Shown here piece by piece: positions 17,969 to 26,353 of a stretch of 64,000 nt of DNA (position 1 is its first letter; each line of letters begins with the position of its first letter). The stretch comes from Caldilineaceae bacterium (GTDB lineage Bacteria > Chloroflexota > Anaerolineae > Caldilineales > Caldilineaceae): assembly GCA_019637645.1 (NCBI GenBank), contig JAHBVH010000024.1, positions 36,206 to 100,205 on the forward strand. The letters are read 5' to 3'. The position numbers were made by a program, and so were the translations under genes. Below the pieces are notes generated by a model. The model saw only the letters and a program-made list of their open reading frames with translations. It made no database searches and was not told where the DNA came from.

Positions 17969-18802
17969 ATGCGACTCAACGCAAAAGTAGCGATTGTCAC
18001 GGGCGGTGCCCAAGGGATCGGGGCCGGGATCAGTAGCCGTTTGGCTGCCGAGGGCGCGGCGGTGGTGGTGGCCGATCTGAACGCCGAAAAAGCCGAAGCA
18101 CAGGTCGCGACCATAACGGCTAACGGCGGCACGGCCTTGGCTGTCCGCTGTGATGTGTCGGAGCAGGCGCAAGTGGCCGCGCTCTTTGACCAAACCTTGG
18201 CTCACTTTGGCCGGGTCGATATTCTGGTCAATAACGCAGCGTTGGTCCATCATCCCGCTAGCAACGTGAACTTTCTTGAACTCACCGCCGAAACCTGGCA
18301 CCGTTCCCTGGCGGTCAACCTCACGGGGATGTTCTACTGTTCCCAGCGGGCCGCCCGGATCATGGTCAAGCAAGTGGTCGAAAAGCGCGGGAACGGGGGG
18401 GCGATCATCAGCCTTAGCTCCGGCGGCGCGACACGTGCCCACCGCCAGTTAATGGCCTATGACACCACCAAAGGGGGGATTGAAGCCGCCACCCGCGCCA
18501 TGGCAGTCGATCTGGCCCCGTGGAATATTCGGGTCAATGCCATTGCGCCGGGCAATATCACGGTGAGCAATAGCTTGGGGGGCGCGGTCGGCCCCGAAGC
18601 GGCTAGAGGGACCATTCCGCTCGGCCACCCTGGCTTGCCCGCCGACATTGGCGCTACCGCGGCTTTTCTCGCCGCGGATGATGGGGCCTATATCACCGGG
18701 CAATGTATTTGGGTCGATGGGGGAATGGCCGCCCAATTGCGCTCGCCCGCTGTTGATCGTCAAGTCGACCCAGGGCTGTTGGCGCGCTTAGAGACGATTT
18801 GA
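17969..18802 (+). CDS. SDR-family oxidoreductase
   Basis: A 277-residue classical short-chain dehydrogenase. The cofactor motif is TGGAQGIGAGIS, with VVVADLNAEKA after it; the Asp at the end of beta-2 suggests an NAD preference. NNAAL is the structural motif, SLSSGG carries the catalytic Ser, and Tyr164-x3-Lys168 (YDTTK) completes the site. Substrate loop residues do not identify the substrate; sugar or polyol dehydrogenases look alike. It lies upstream of a GH32 gene that has its own promoter. Confidence 0.85.
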   Translation: MRLNAKVAIVTGGAQGIGAGISSRLAAEGAAVVVADLNAEKAEAQVATITANGGTALAVRCDVSEQAQVAALFDQTLAHFGRVDILVNNAALVHHPASNVNFLELTAETWHRSLAVNLTGMFYCSQRAARIMVKQVVEKRGNGGAIISLSSGGATRAHRQLMAYDTTKGGIEAATRAMAVDLAPWNIRVNAIAPGNITVSNSLGGAVGPEAARGTIPLGHPGLPADIGATAAFLAADDGAYITGQCIWVDGGMAAQLRSPAVDRQVDPGLLARLETI

Positions 18803-18834
18803 AGAGGTCGTCTTGGCAGCGCGCGTTGGGTTGA

Positions 18835-18863
18835 TTGACGCTCGCAGTGGGACATGATACCAT
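18835..18863 (+). promoter_or_regulatory. Candidate promoter of the GH32 gene
   Basis: TTGACG at 18835-18840, a 17-bp spacer and TACCAT at 18858-18863. It sits about 75 bp upstream of the GH32 start. Confidence 0.5.
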
Positions 18864-18936
18864 GCAGCGCAAAACCTACAAGCCTATTTTTGTTGATTAT
18901 TCGAGCTTTCAACGGTTGAAAGGATAAGCATAACCC

Positions 18937-20364
18937 ATGCAGGATGCGAGTAATCCCGCCATTGACCAGGCAATGGCTAGTGTCGCAGCGGCGACGGCCA
19001 AGGCGCAGGCCGAGCCCACCCGTCCCATTTACCACTTCTGTCCACCTGCGTATTGGATGAATGACCCCAACGGAACCATTTATCACAATGGGTACTATCA
19101 TCTCTTCTATCAGCACAATCCCTATGGGGATGGCTGGGGACACATGCACTGGGGCCATGCCCGCAGCACCGATCTAGTGCATTGGGAGCATTTACCCATT
19201 GCCCTGTGGCCCTCGCACGAGCTTGGGGAAGAACATTGTTTTTCCGGCTGCGCTGCCGTGGACGGTGCGGGGCAACCGCTCCTCATTTACACGAGTGTTG
19301 GCTTTGCCACCGACGGTGAACGACCGGCCAATGAACAGTGGGCCGCGATCGGTGACGCTGATTGGATCACCTGGCAGAAACACCCGGCTAATCCGGTGTT
19401 GAGTTTGAAGACCCAAGATGGACCAGCCTTCCGCGGGGAGTGGCGCGATCCCTTTATTTTTCGGGAAGCGGGGCGTACCTTTCTCGTCATTGGGGGCGAT
19501 GATGAGGATGTGGCCGCGATAGCCCTCTACGAAGCCACCGACGATACGCTAGTCAACTGGCGCTACTGTAATTTGCTCTACCAACGGCCTCGTGGCGAGC
19601 GCCTTTTCTTGGAGTGTCCAAATTTCTTTAAAGTGGACGGCCAGTGGGTTTTGCTCATTTCGCCCTATCACTTGATCGAGTACATTGTGGGTGACTTTGA
19701 TCTCGATACCCTCACCTTTACACCAACGGCAGAAGGCGTACTGGATCCAGGCTTTGGTACGGCCCCCAATTTCTATGCCTCGAATATTCTCTATGACGAA
19801 GCCGGGCGCTGTATTTTGCTGGGCTGGGCGCGCGGCTTTGCGCCAAACTTGGGGTGGAATGGCTCTTTGGCCCTGCCGCGGATCTTGACCATCGGCCCGG
19901 ATGGGCGGCCCCAGCAGAGCCCCGTCCCCGAACTGAGAACGCTGCGCCATCAGCGCTATCAAGTGGCCGATGTGACGCTTGACGATCAAGCGCACATTCA
20001 ATCCGAACTGACTGGAGACAGCCTGGAAATTCAGCTGTTGCTCGAACCCGAAGAGGGCACTGTGGTGCTACGCTTGCGCTGTGCCGATGATGGCAGCCGC
20101 AGTGTGAATGTCACCTATGATGGGGTGGTGTTGGATGTGGCTGGAACCCAGGTGTCGCTGGAACTGGGGCAGGAGGAGCCGCTAAAGCTCCATATATTTC
20201 TGGACCGTTCGCTGCTAGAACTCTTTGTCAATGGTGGGCGGATTGCCGTAACCCGGGTGATCGACGCCCCGCCAACCGATGTTGGGGTCGAGTTAGCAGT
20301 CCAAGGAGGCCGCGCTAGCCTGATTGCCTTGGAGGTCTGGACACTCCAATCGATTGTGGTCTAA
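18937..20364 (+). CDS. GH32 beta-fructosidase (sucrose/levan-type hydrolase)
   Basis: A 475-residue glycoside hydrolase family 32 enzyme that removes fructose from sucrose or fructans. All three catalytic signatures are present: WMNDPNG with the nucleophile Asp43, WRDP with the transition-state stabiliser Asp171, and ECPNFF with the acid/base Glu226. A C-terminal beta-sandwich with DRSLLELFVNGG is typical. There is no signal peptide, so it probably acts inside the cell on imported sucrose or short fructans. The likely start is ATG 18937; AAAGGATAAG lies upstream. The nearby SDR may handle the released sugar, but that is inference. Confidence 0.92.
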   Translation: MQDASNPAIDQAMASVAAATAKAQAEPTRPIYHFCPPAYWMNDPNGTIYHNGYYHLFYQHNPYGDGWGHMHWGHARSTDLVHWEHLPIALWPSHELGEEHCFSGCAAVDGAGQPLLIYTSVGFATDGERPANEQWAAIGDADWITWQKHPANPVLSLKTQDGPAFRGEWRDPFIFREAGRTFLVIGGDDEDVAAIALYEATDDTLVNWRYCNLLYQRPRGERLFLECPNFFKVDGQWVLLISPYHLIEYIVGDFDLDTLTFTPTAEGVLDPGFGTAPNFYASNILYDEAGRCILLGWARGFAPNLGWNGSLALPRILTIGPDGRPQQSPVPELRTLRHQRYQVADVTLDDQAHIQSELTGDSLEIQLLLEPEEGTVVLRLRCADDGSRSVNVTYDGVVLDVAGTQVSLELGQEEPLKLHIFLDRSLLELFVNGGRIAVTRVIDAPPTDVGVELAVQGGRASLIALEVWTLQSIVV

Positions 20365-20459
20365 CCCCATCTGCACCCGCTATGTAGTCACTTCACCGCT
20401 GTTGTGTGACCTACCGCACTGTTCAGTTGCACCTTTTGCTTTATGCTAGCTATATCCTC

Positions 20460-20496
20460 CTGAGCCTGTTGCACCGTCCTAGCGCGACAGGCTCAG
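20460..20496. terminator. Hairpin downstream of the GH32 gene
   Basis: CTGAGCCTGT (20460-20469) and ACAGGCTCAG (20487-20496) form a 10-bp stem. It is about 95 bp after the GH32 stop and lacks a strong T-run, so termination is possible but unproven. A half copy of the dispersed palindrome (AAACCTGTCAGGTT) lies at 20523-20536. The rest of 20365-20617 shows nothing coding. Confidence 0.4.
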
Positions 20497-20617
20497 TTGA
20501 TTAGGCGTTACGCACGTAGACCAAACCTGTCAGGTTGCTGTTACCTAGTTGGCTGCGTACCTTCTATTGCTGTAAATGCTCAGTTTTGCTAGGATTCAAG
20601 GTAGGAGTATCACGGTT

Positions 20618-21877
20618 ATGGTAAAGCTTTTAGGGCGGTTGGCGGCGGCTTGTGTCGTGGTCGGTGGGTTGGCGGGGAGCGCTTGGCAACCCATGCGCGC
20701 CGAGGAACAAAGTCCGGCGCAATTGGCGGCTCCCCAGGTTGTCATTGGCAGTGGCACGGCGGCAAGCTGCCAGAGCCAGGATGCGGCGAACGCACTGAGT
20801 AACGCCGTGGCCGCGGGCGGAACGATCACCTTTGCTTGTGGCCCCGATCCAGTCACGATAGTTGTCAATACCAATGCCACGGATCAAACCGTGACGATCG
20901 ATGGCGGTGGCTTGGTGGCCCTGAGTGGCGACGATGCACGCCAGATCTTCTTTCTCTATGGCAGCGCCAATTTGACGCTGAACAAGATTACTTTGACGGA
21001 CGGGGCCGGTTTTGCTGGGGCGGCGATTGGGATTTCAACGGCCCAGGCCAGCGCTACGATTAACAACAGCTTTCTCATTGGGAATGATGCCGGTTCCAGC
21101 AACGGTGGCGCGATTTCGAATCGGGGCACGCTGGTGATCAACAGCTCGTCCATCGGTGCCAACCAGAGCAGTGGCTTTGGCGGTGCGATCTTTAACAATG
21201 GCGGAACTGTCACGGTCAAGAACACGACCCTCATTAACAACGCGGCCGCCCAAGGGGGTGGCATCTGGCACAGCGAGGGCACTGTTACGATTGAAAATAG
21301 CGCCATTCGCTTTAACCGGGCCAGCAGCCAAGGTGGTGGTCTACATATTGATGTGGGCACGGTGACCGTCGTCAACAGCACCTTCTATGAGAATGTCGCC
21401 AATGGTGGGGGTGGCATCTATATGCGGGGCAACAGCCTGACCATTACCAATGCAACCTTTACCCATAACCGCGCGGACACGGGGGGCGCGCTCTGGAATT
21501 TTGCGGGGACGACCAAGGTAAGAAATACAATCTTTACGAATAGTCGGAATACCAATAACAGCAGCAGCAGCCTCAATTGTGATGGGCCCGCGGTGATCTC
21601 CGAGGGGCGTAACATTGTGAGTGACAACAGCTGTGTGCCCAATCCAACCAATGTGGCTGATCTGCTCGGGACCGACCCCAAGCTAGAGGCTTTTATCAAC
21701 GACAATGGCGGTTCAACCCGGAGCTTTATGCTGTTGCCCGATAGCCCAGCGATTGACTATGCCCGTAATTGCCCGGCGACGGATCAGCGTGGGGTGGTTC
21801 GCCCTCTAGGGGCCGACTGCGATGTTGGGGCGGTCGAATTTGCCCGCTTGGTTCATCTGCCGTTGATGATGCAGTAA
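20618..21877 (+). CDS. Secreted right-handed beta-helix protein (choice-of-anchor Q type)
   Basis: A 419-residue secreted protein. ATG 20618 is chosen because GTAGGAG lies 10 bases upstream; an earlier in-frame ATG at 20576 has no such site. A signal peptide (MVKLLGRLAAACVVVGG...) ends near AWQPMRAEE. The body consists of parallel beta-helix coils rich in N, G, T and S, with GGAI/GGGI repeats (for example NGGAISNRGTLVINSS). The C-terminus DQRGVVRPLGADCDVGAVEF is the hallmark of choice-of-anchor Q proteins. The last residues LVHLPLMMQ form a short hydrophobic tail. No polysaccharide lyase active site could be recognised, so it may bind or adhere rather than cut. Confidence 0.82.
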   Translation: MVKLLGRLAAACVVVGGLAGSAWQPMRAEEQSPAQLAAPQVVIGSGTAASCQSQDAANALSNAVAAGGTITFACGPDPVTIVVNTNATDQTVTIDGGGLVALSGDDARQIFFLYGSANLTLNKITLTDGAGFAGAAIGISTAQASATINNSFLIGNDAGSSNGGAISNRGTLVINSSSIGANQSSGFGGAIFNNGGTVTVKNTTLINNAAAQGGGIWHSEGTVTIENSAIRFNRASSQGGGLHIDVGTVTVVNSTFYENVANGGGGIYMRGNSLTITNATFTHNRADTGGALWNFAGTTKVRNTIFTNSRNTNNSSSSLNCDGPAVISEGRNIVSDNSCVPNPTNVADLLGTDPKLEAFINDNGGSTRSFMLLPDSPAIDYARNCPATDQRGVVRPLGADCDVGAVEFARLVHLPLMMQ

Positions 21878-21898
21878 ACGGTGGTTTGTGCGCTGGTT

Positions 21899-21953
21899 GT
21901 AGCCCGCTTGCGTAGAGCTTCTGCGGGCAGCCATTGGTTTTAGCCTGTGGCAC
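21899..21953. repeat. GTAGCCCGCTTG repeat, copy 1
   Basis: The segment starts GTAGCCCGCTTG, has a central GCTTCTGC and CAGCCA, and ends AGCCTGTGGCAC. The same order and spacing recur at 54159-54214. It lies between the convergent beta-helix and P450 genes. Confidence 0.6.
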
Positions 21954-21968
21954 CTTGACCGCGGTGAC

Positions 21969-23192
21969 TTAGTCCCACCGAACGGGGAGATGGTGGAGGC
22001 CCCGCATGATGGGGATGGTGCGCCACCTGAGCTGAGCCGGTGGGCCGGCCAATCGCATGGCGGGGTAGCGTTGCAAGAGGGTATTGATCGCAATTTGTCC
22101 TTCCAACCGCGCCAGGGCGGAGCCGAGGCAGTAGTGAATGCCCAGGCCAAAGCCCAGATGGCGCGGTTGTTCGCGGGTAATATCAAAGGTGTCGGGGTGG
22201 CTAAACTGTGTTGGGTCACGGTCGGCACTCCCGAGGACCAGACTGACCGCGTCACCCCGACAAATGGTGACATCGCCAAGCGTGACCGCTTCGGCGGCAA
22301 AGCGCATGGTCGCTCGCTCAACCGGGCCATCATACCGGATCATCTCTTCAATGGCGACTGAGAGGAGGGCTGGTTGGGCACGCAGGAGTGCCTGTTGGTC
22401 GGGATGCTGTAAGAGCGCTAACATGCCATTGCCAAGGAGATTGACCGTCGTTTCATGGCCCGCTACAATCAAGAGAATCATCATGCTGAAGAGCTCTTCT
22501 TCACGCAACGTGTCGCCATTTTCCTCCGCTTGGAGCAGATGACTGATCAGATCCTCACGCGGCTTCTGGCGGCGGAGGGCAAAGATCTGCCGCATATAGT
22601 GGGTGAAATCTTCCATAACCTGCCCCGCTTTGGCTAGCTTTTTCGCACTACGCTGGAGGTTGGCCGAAGGGGTCACAAAAGCGCTCGACCAGTTACGAAA
22701 GCGGAGGCGATCCTTGGGCGGAATCCCCAGCAGCTCGGCGATCACAATCATGGGCAAGGGAAAGGCAAAATCTTCGATCAGATCCATCCCCCCTTGCTTG
22801 TGCACTCGATCGAGCAGTTGATCGGTAATCTGTTGAATGCGGACACCCATTTGGGCCACCATGGTGGCCGTGAAAGCTTTGTTGACCAAAGCGCGTAGCC
22901 GCGTATGATCGGGTGGATCGAGGTTGAGCATGTGATTGCTCAATAAGCGTAACAGCGGTGGTGTCGGCGGTAATGCCTGCTGTTCAGCCGGGGAAAGGGT
23001 GCTGGTCACATCTTTGACAAAGCGTTTCTGGTCGCGTAGCAAGGCCGCGACATCTTCATAGCGGGTGAGAAACCAGAGTGCCGTCTTGCCATCCGCGGCC
23101 AGCCGGCGATGCAAGGGGGCCGCGTCGCGCAGGATGGCATAGGTCGGGTAGGGATTGGCCTTAAACTCCGGCCCGAACAGATCGTATTTCAT
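21969..23192 (-). CDS. Cytochrome P450
   Basis: A 407-residue soluble bacterial P450 (class I length). The I-helix oxygen-activation motif is AGHETT, the K-helix ExxR is EEMIRYDG, and the heme loop FGLGIHYCLG carries the cysteine ligand (Cys355). There is no membrane anchor. It would need a ferredoxin and a reductase, which are not in this window. It is 18 bp downstream of the Rpn-family gene's region on the same strand order, but the two are transcribed as neighbours with P450 last. The substrate cannot be predicted; fatty acids and terpenoid-like compounds are common for the CYP107/CYP105-like groups it resembles. Confidence 0.93.
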   Translation of the reverse strand: MKYDLFGPEFKANPYPTYAILRDAAPLHRRLAADGKTALWFLTRYEDVAALLRDQKRFVKDVTSTLSPAEQQALPPTPPLLRLLSNHMLNLDPPDHTRLRALVNKAFTATMVAQMGVRIQQITDQLLDRVHKQGGMDLIEDFAFPLPMIVIAELLGIPPKDRLRFRNWSSAFVTPSANLQRSAKKLAKAGQVMEDFTHYMRQIFALRRQKPREDLISHLLQAEENGDTLREEELFSMMILLIVAGHETTVNLLGNGMLALLQHPDQQALLRAQPALLSVAIEEMIRYDGPVERATMRFAAEAVTLGDVTICRGDAVSLVLGSADRDPTQFSHPDTFDITREQPRHLGFGLGIHYCLGSALARLEGQIAINTLLQRYPAMRLAGPPAQLRWRTIPIMRGLHHLPVRWD

Positions 23193-23209
23193 AGCAGCAT
23201 GATGAGCGG

Positions 23210-24235
23210 TTAGTGACCTTCGTCCATTCGTAGCGTAATGTCGTCCGGTGATTCTGCGGTTAATACTTGCGCGCTGAGCCGGGCTAGCTCTTCTCGCTCG
23301 GTGATAGTATAGAGCTGGGCAATAAATTCCTCGGTTAGCTCGCCAAATTTATAGGTTAATTGAAGTAAAAGCAATTTCTGCATTCCTTCGATTAACCCTT
23401 CTTCACGGCCTTCTTCACGGCCTTCTTCACGGCCTTCTTCACGGCCTTCTTCACGGCCTTCTTGCAAAAGCTTTTCGCTCCAACTTAATTCCACCGTTTG
23501 TAGTGCTTGCATAACTTCCTCCCGTGCGTCGAATACTGCTGCTTTCGGCAAGTAGGTTTCTACAACATTGATTAAAAACAGTTTATCATTATCTGTCAAG
23601 TTGCTTGCGACCACAGTTTGTAATGCATGTAACTTGATTTCTGCGTGACTTTGTGGGCCTGGTTTCATGAGAGCAGCCAGGGTGGCCGCGATCGGATTGG
23701 CCAACGTCAGATAGTCTGCGCTGGCTAAGTCGCGGAGCCCAACCTGGCCATAGCGAAATTGGACCAACTTATGGCCTAGGAGTTCTTCTTTGTATAAACG
23801 CCATTTTAGCCCGCCTACGCCACGTTTCAGCAGCAGCGCGATGGGTAAGACATGTGTCTTGCGTAGAATACGCAAAAGCGAGTAGTACTCAAACATGCGT
23901 TGTGGCAGCGAGCCTAGTTTATTGGCTTCCACTTCTATATGAATCACAATGGTCTCTGGATCGCCGGTTACGGTCTGCACTTCCGCCACCACATCCGTAA
24001 TCCGCAGGACTTGGCTTGGTAACGTGATCACCAACTCTTGGCGGAGAAAGGTGATCGGGTTAAAGGTGAGCCGCCTGGCTTCCTCGGGGAAGAAGATGCG
24101 CATGAAGTCCGGCAAAAAACGCTCTAAAAATTCTTTGAAGATCCGGTCATGTAAGGTACGCGGCTCACCCTCTGTTCCTGCTGATAGTGGTGCTGCGATT
24201 GCTGGCTTATGATCAATCATGGGGGGTACTTTCAT
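23210..24235 (-). CDS. Rpn-family nuclease / PD-(D/E)XK transposase-like protein
   Basis: A 341-residue protein of the Rpn (recombination-promoting nuclease, formerly PDDEXK transposase-like) family. The opening DRIFKEFLERFLPDFMRIF and the nuclease core with IVIHIEVEANKLGSLPQRMFEYY (the E-x-E-type acidic pair and downstream residues) are characteristic. Near the C-terminus a run of REEG repeats precedes a helical tail. Start ATG 24235 lies 5 bp after the sulfatase stop; a longer in-frame reading to 24547 would overlap the sulfatase and is rejected. Family members cut DNA and promote recA-independent recombination; a defence role has also been proposed. Confidence 0.78.
   Translation of the reverse strand: MKVPPMIDHKPAIAAPLSAGTEGEPRTLHDRIFKEFLERFLPDFMRIFFPEEARRLTFNPITFLRQELVITLPSQVLRITDVVAEVQTVTGDPETIVIHIEVEANKLGSLPQRMFEYYSLLRILRKTHVLPIALLLKRGVGGLKWRLYKEELLGHKLVQFRYGQVGLRDLASADYLTLANPIAATLAALMKPGPQSHAEIKLHALQTVVASNLTDNDKLFLINVVETYLPKAAVFDAREEVMQALQTVELSWSEKLLQEGREEGREEGREEGREEGREEGLIEGMQKLLLLQLTYKFGELTEEFIAQLYTITEREELARLSAQVLTAESPDDITLRMDEGH
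23399..23458. repeat. Five perfect tandem 12-bp repeats inside the Rpn-family gene
   Basis: TTCTTCACGGCC repeated five times on the + strand, which encodes GREE/REEG units on the minus strand. Because the unit is a multiple of three, copy-number change would lengthen or shorten the charged linker without breaking the frame. Confidence 0.9.
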
Positions 24236-24240
24236 TGAAT

Positions 24241-25743
24241 TTAGTCGAGATAGTTCATGGCGGGTTGGAGATCCCAGCGGTGTTGATCGGGCGGATTGGT
24301 CTGGCGCGCCCAGGCTCGTAACACGGCATTGTCGGCACGTTTGGTCGCCATCTTGGCCGCGATCGCGTCGGGATTCCAATCGGTGAGCAGGCGCGCAAGT
24401 AGTTCGGTCAAGATGGCCCGACAAGCGGGATCTTGAGCCCGATCCACCAATTCGCCGGGGTCTTCGGCCAAGTGAAAGAGTTGGGGTTCCAGGCCATGAT
24501 AGTAGATGAGCTTCCATGCTCCGTAGCGGATCATCCGTTGATAGCACTTGCCATTATCAATCTTATAGGGCACATATTCATCGGCACAATATTCGGAGAA
24601 AGCTACATCGTCCCAAGCGGGCGTGGCGCGGGCTTCCGAAATGAGTCCCAGGAAGCTGCGACCAGGCGAGTTCAGCAACGGCGGCGCGCCCAAGGCATCG
24701 AGCATGGTTGCATTGACATCGAGCGCGCTGACTACGCGGTCGCACCGCTGCCCACCAGGAATGACCCCCGGCCAACTGACAATGAGTGGTACTTTGACCG
24801 CTTCTTCATAGAAGACATGTTTCCACCATAGACCATGTTCCCCTTGCATATCGCCATGATCAGAGGTGTAGACGATCAGCGTATTGTCGGCAAAGCCATT
24901 AGCCTCCAATGCCTGTAGAATCTGCCCAACCATGAGATCAACCCGGTGGACGAGCCCCCAATAGGCGGCGCGGGAACGGCGAATTTCGTCGTCGCTGACT
25001 GTGACAATGCCCGTATGTTCACGCCAAGCGCGTAGGAAAGTGTGGGAGACTTGGTCAAAGGGCGCGGGTTTGTGGGGCATGGTCATCTGGTCGGCATAGA
25101 GCGCATAATCCTCGGCGCGGGCCACATAGGGAGGATGGGGCAACATCAAGCCAACGGTGAGGCTAAACGGCGCGAGCTTGCCATCGGCCTTTTGTTGGAC
25201 GCCCAGGCGATTCAAGTAATCGATAGTCGCTGCTGTAACATATTCATCATGTACTTGATAGGCCGACTGCCCCGCACCGGATTTGGTGAGGCTGATCCGA
25301 TCCGGCCCCGCCGTGCCATCGAGCGCCCCGCGATCCGGCCCGCGCCCACCGACATGATTGGCACTGTGATCGCCCACCAAGCGTTCGGCATAGCCATGCA
25401 GCTGATCCGGCCCGACAGCATGCATCCGGCCAATCAACACGGGTCGATAGCCCGCCGCGCCCATGGCGTGGGCCAGGGTCGGGATGCCTGAATCTAGTAC
25501 ATGGCTGTTGGTCCACACTTCGTTTTGGTAAGGGTGACGGCCGGTGAGCATGGACATACGCGAGGGAACACAGATGGGCGAGTTGCAATAGGTATTTTCA
25601 AAAACGACGCCATTGGCCGCCAACCGGTCGAGGTTGGGCGTCTGTACCAGCGGGTCGCCATAACAGCCGGTCACATAGGGATTGTGTTGGTCGGTGTGAA
25701 TATAGAGCAAATTAGGGCGTTGGGTCGTGTTCATAGGCACCAT
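24241..25743 (-). CDS. Sulfatase / phosphonate-monoester-hydrolase-like enzyme
   Basis: A 500-residue alkaline phosphatase superfamily enzyme. The opening NLLYIHTDQHNPYVTGCYG resembles choline-sulfatase and phosphonate monoester hydrolase types rather than the arylsulfatase at 12805. CVPSR (Cys58 from the first ATG) is the formylglycine site, and LIVYTSDHGDMQGEHGLWWK gives the late metal ligands and conserved His/Lys. There is no signal peptide. The start could be ATG 25743 or the internal ATG at 25734. It is followed after 5 bp by the Rpn-family gene. The two sulfatases of this window belong to different subgroups, so they probably act on different sulfate esters. Confidence 0.88.
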   Translation of the reverse strand: MVPMNTTQRPNLLYIHTDQHNPYVTGCYGDPLVQTPNLDRLAANGVVFENTYCNSPICVPSRMSMLTGRHPYQNEVWTNSHVLDSGIPTLAHAMGAAGYRPVLIGRMHAVGPDQLHGYAERLVGDHSANHVGGRGPDRGALDGTAGPDRISLTKSGAGQSAYQVHDEYVTAATIDYLNRLGVQQKADGKLAPFSLTVGLMLPHPPYVARAEDYALYADQMTMPHKPAPFDQVSHTFLRAWREHTGIVTVSDDEIRRSRAAYWGLVHRVDLMVGQILQALEANGFADNTLIVYTSDHGDMQGEHGLWWKHVFYEEAVKVPLIVSWPGVIPGGQRCDRVVSALDVNATMLDALGAPPLLNSPGRSFLGLISEARATPAWDDVAFSEYCADEYVPYKIDNGKCYQRMIRYGAWKLIYYHGLEPQLFHLAEDPGELVDRAQDPACRAILTELLARLLTDWNPDAIAAKMATKRADNAVLRAWARQTNPPDQHRWDLQPAMNYLD

Positions 25744-26353
25744 TCAGCATGACCGATCACCGGTCAGGGTAGGATACATGGTGGCGTGCGACTTGGGGTA
25801 GTCTTGGCCCCAGGTATCTAGGTTGAAATGTCAGATTGCTGCATCATAGCTTTATCATAGCGTAGCAGCTTTGTCAAAGGCGCGTTTCTCTCTCTCCACT
25901 TGCCTAGTTCTCTCATCGATCTCCTTGCCAAAGCCCCTGCATCTCTGGCGCGCTCACCAGCAACTCATCGCCGCCGCGGTGCGCTGACACTGTCCACCCG
26001 AAAGTTTGGCCCCGCGCTGGCCGACAATGCTCTCCAAGCCAGCTTCCCAAGGGCTCGTGCATAAAAATAGCCACAGACAGATGGCTGTGGCCTTGGTTCG
26101 CTGCATTCCGCATTGTTACTTACAGGTAGTGCGTGTTATAAATAGGTCAATTGCTGGAACAAGCTGCGTCGGCAGATCATTGGCAATACCCTGAAATATG
26201 CAATAATCAGGGGGACTCTTGCTGAGAATAGCATCACTTCGGGTGCTTGTCTAATTTCAAGAGGATTGGACAACCGTAATCCTTCTGGTTTGGGAAGCCG
26301 GAAAACGCACCTTCCTTGGCTCGTGTAGATTTAGTCATCCAACAGGACACGCC
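25744..26353. other. 610-bp region without an intact gene
   Basis: It contains a decayed ABC-ATPase fragment on the minus strand (25954-26055, listed separately). No other convincing reading frame, tRNA or repeat of the dispersed family is seen. The part next to 26354 presumably carries the promoter of the secreted-protein gene, but no consensus boxes stand out. Confidence 0.5.
25954..26055 (-). pseudogene. Remnant of an ABC transporter ATPase (signature region)
   Basis: Read on the minus strand, the frame gives LESIVGQRGAKLSGGQCQRT followed by AAAMSCW and a stop codon at 25954-25956. The VGxRGxxLSGGQxQR pattern is the signature region of exporter-type ABC ATPases. The usual continuation (RIAxARALL, Walker B) is missing or out of frame, and no Walker A is found upstream. 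It is therefore a short decayed fragment, perhaps left by a deletion. Confidence 0.55.

Noticed and set aside
24236..24547. N-terminal extension of the Rpn-family protein into the sulfatase gene
   Set aside because: It overlaps the sulfatase coding region on the same strand in another frame, and the family start motif follows the later ATG directly.
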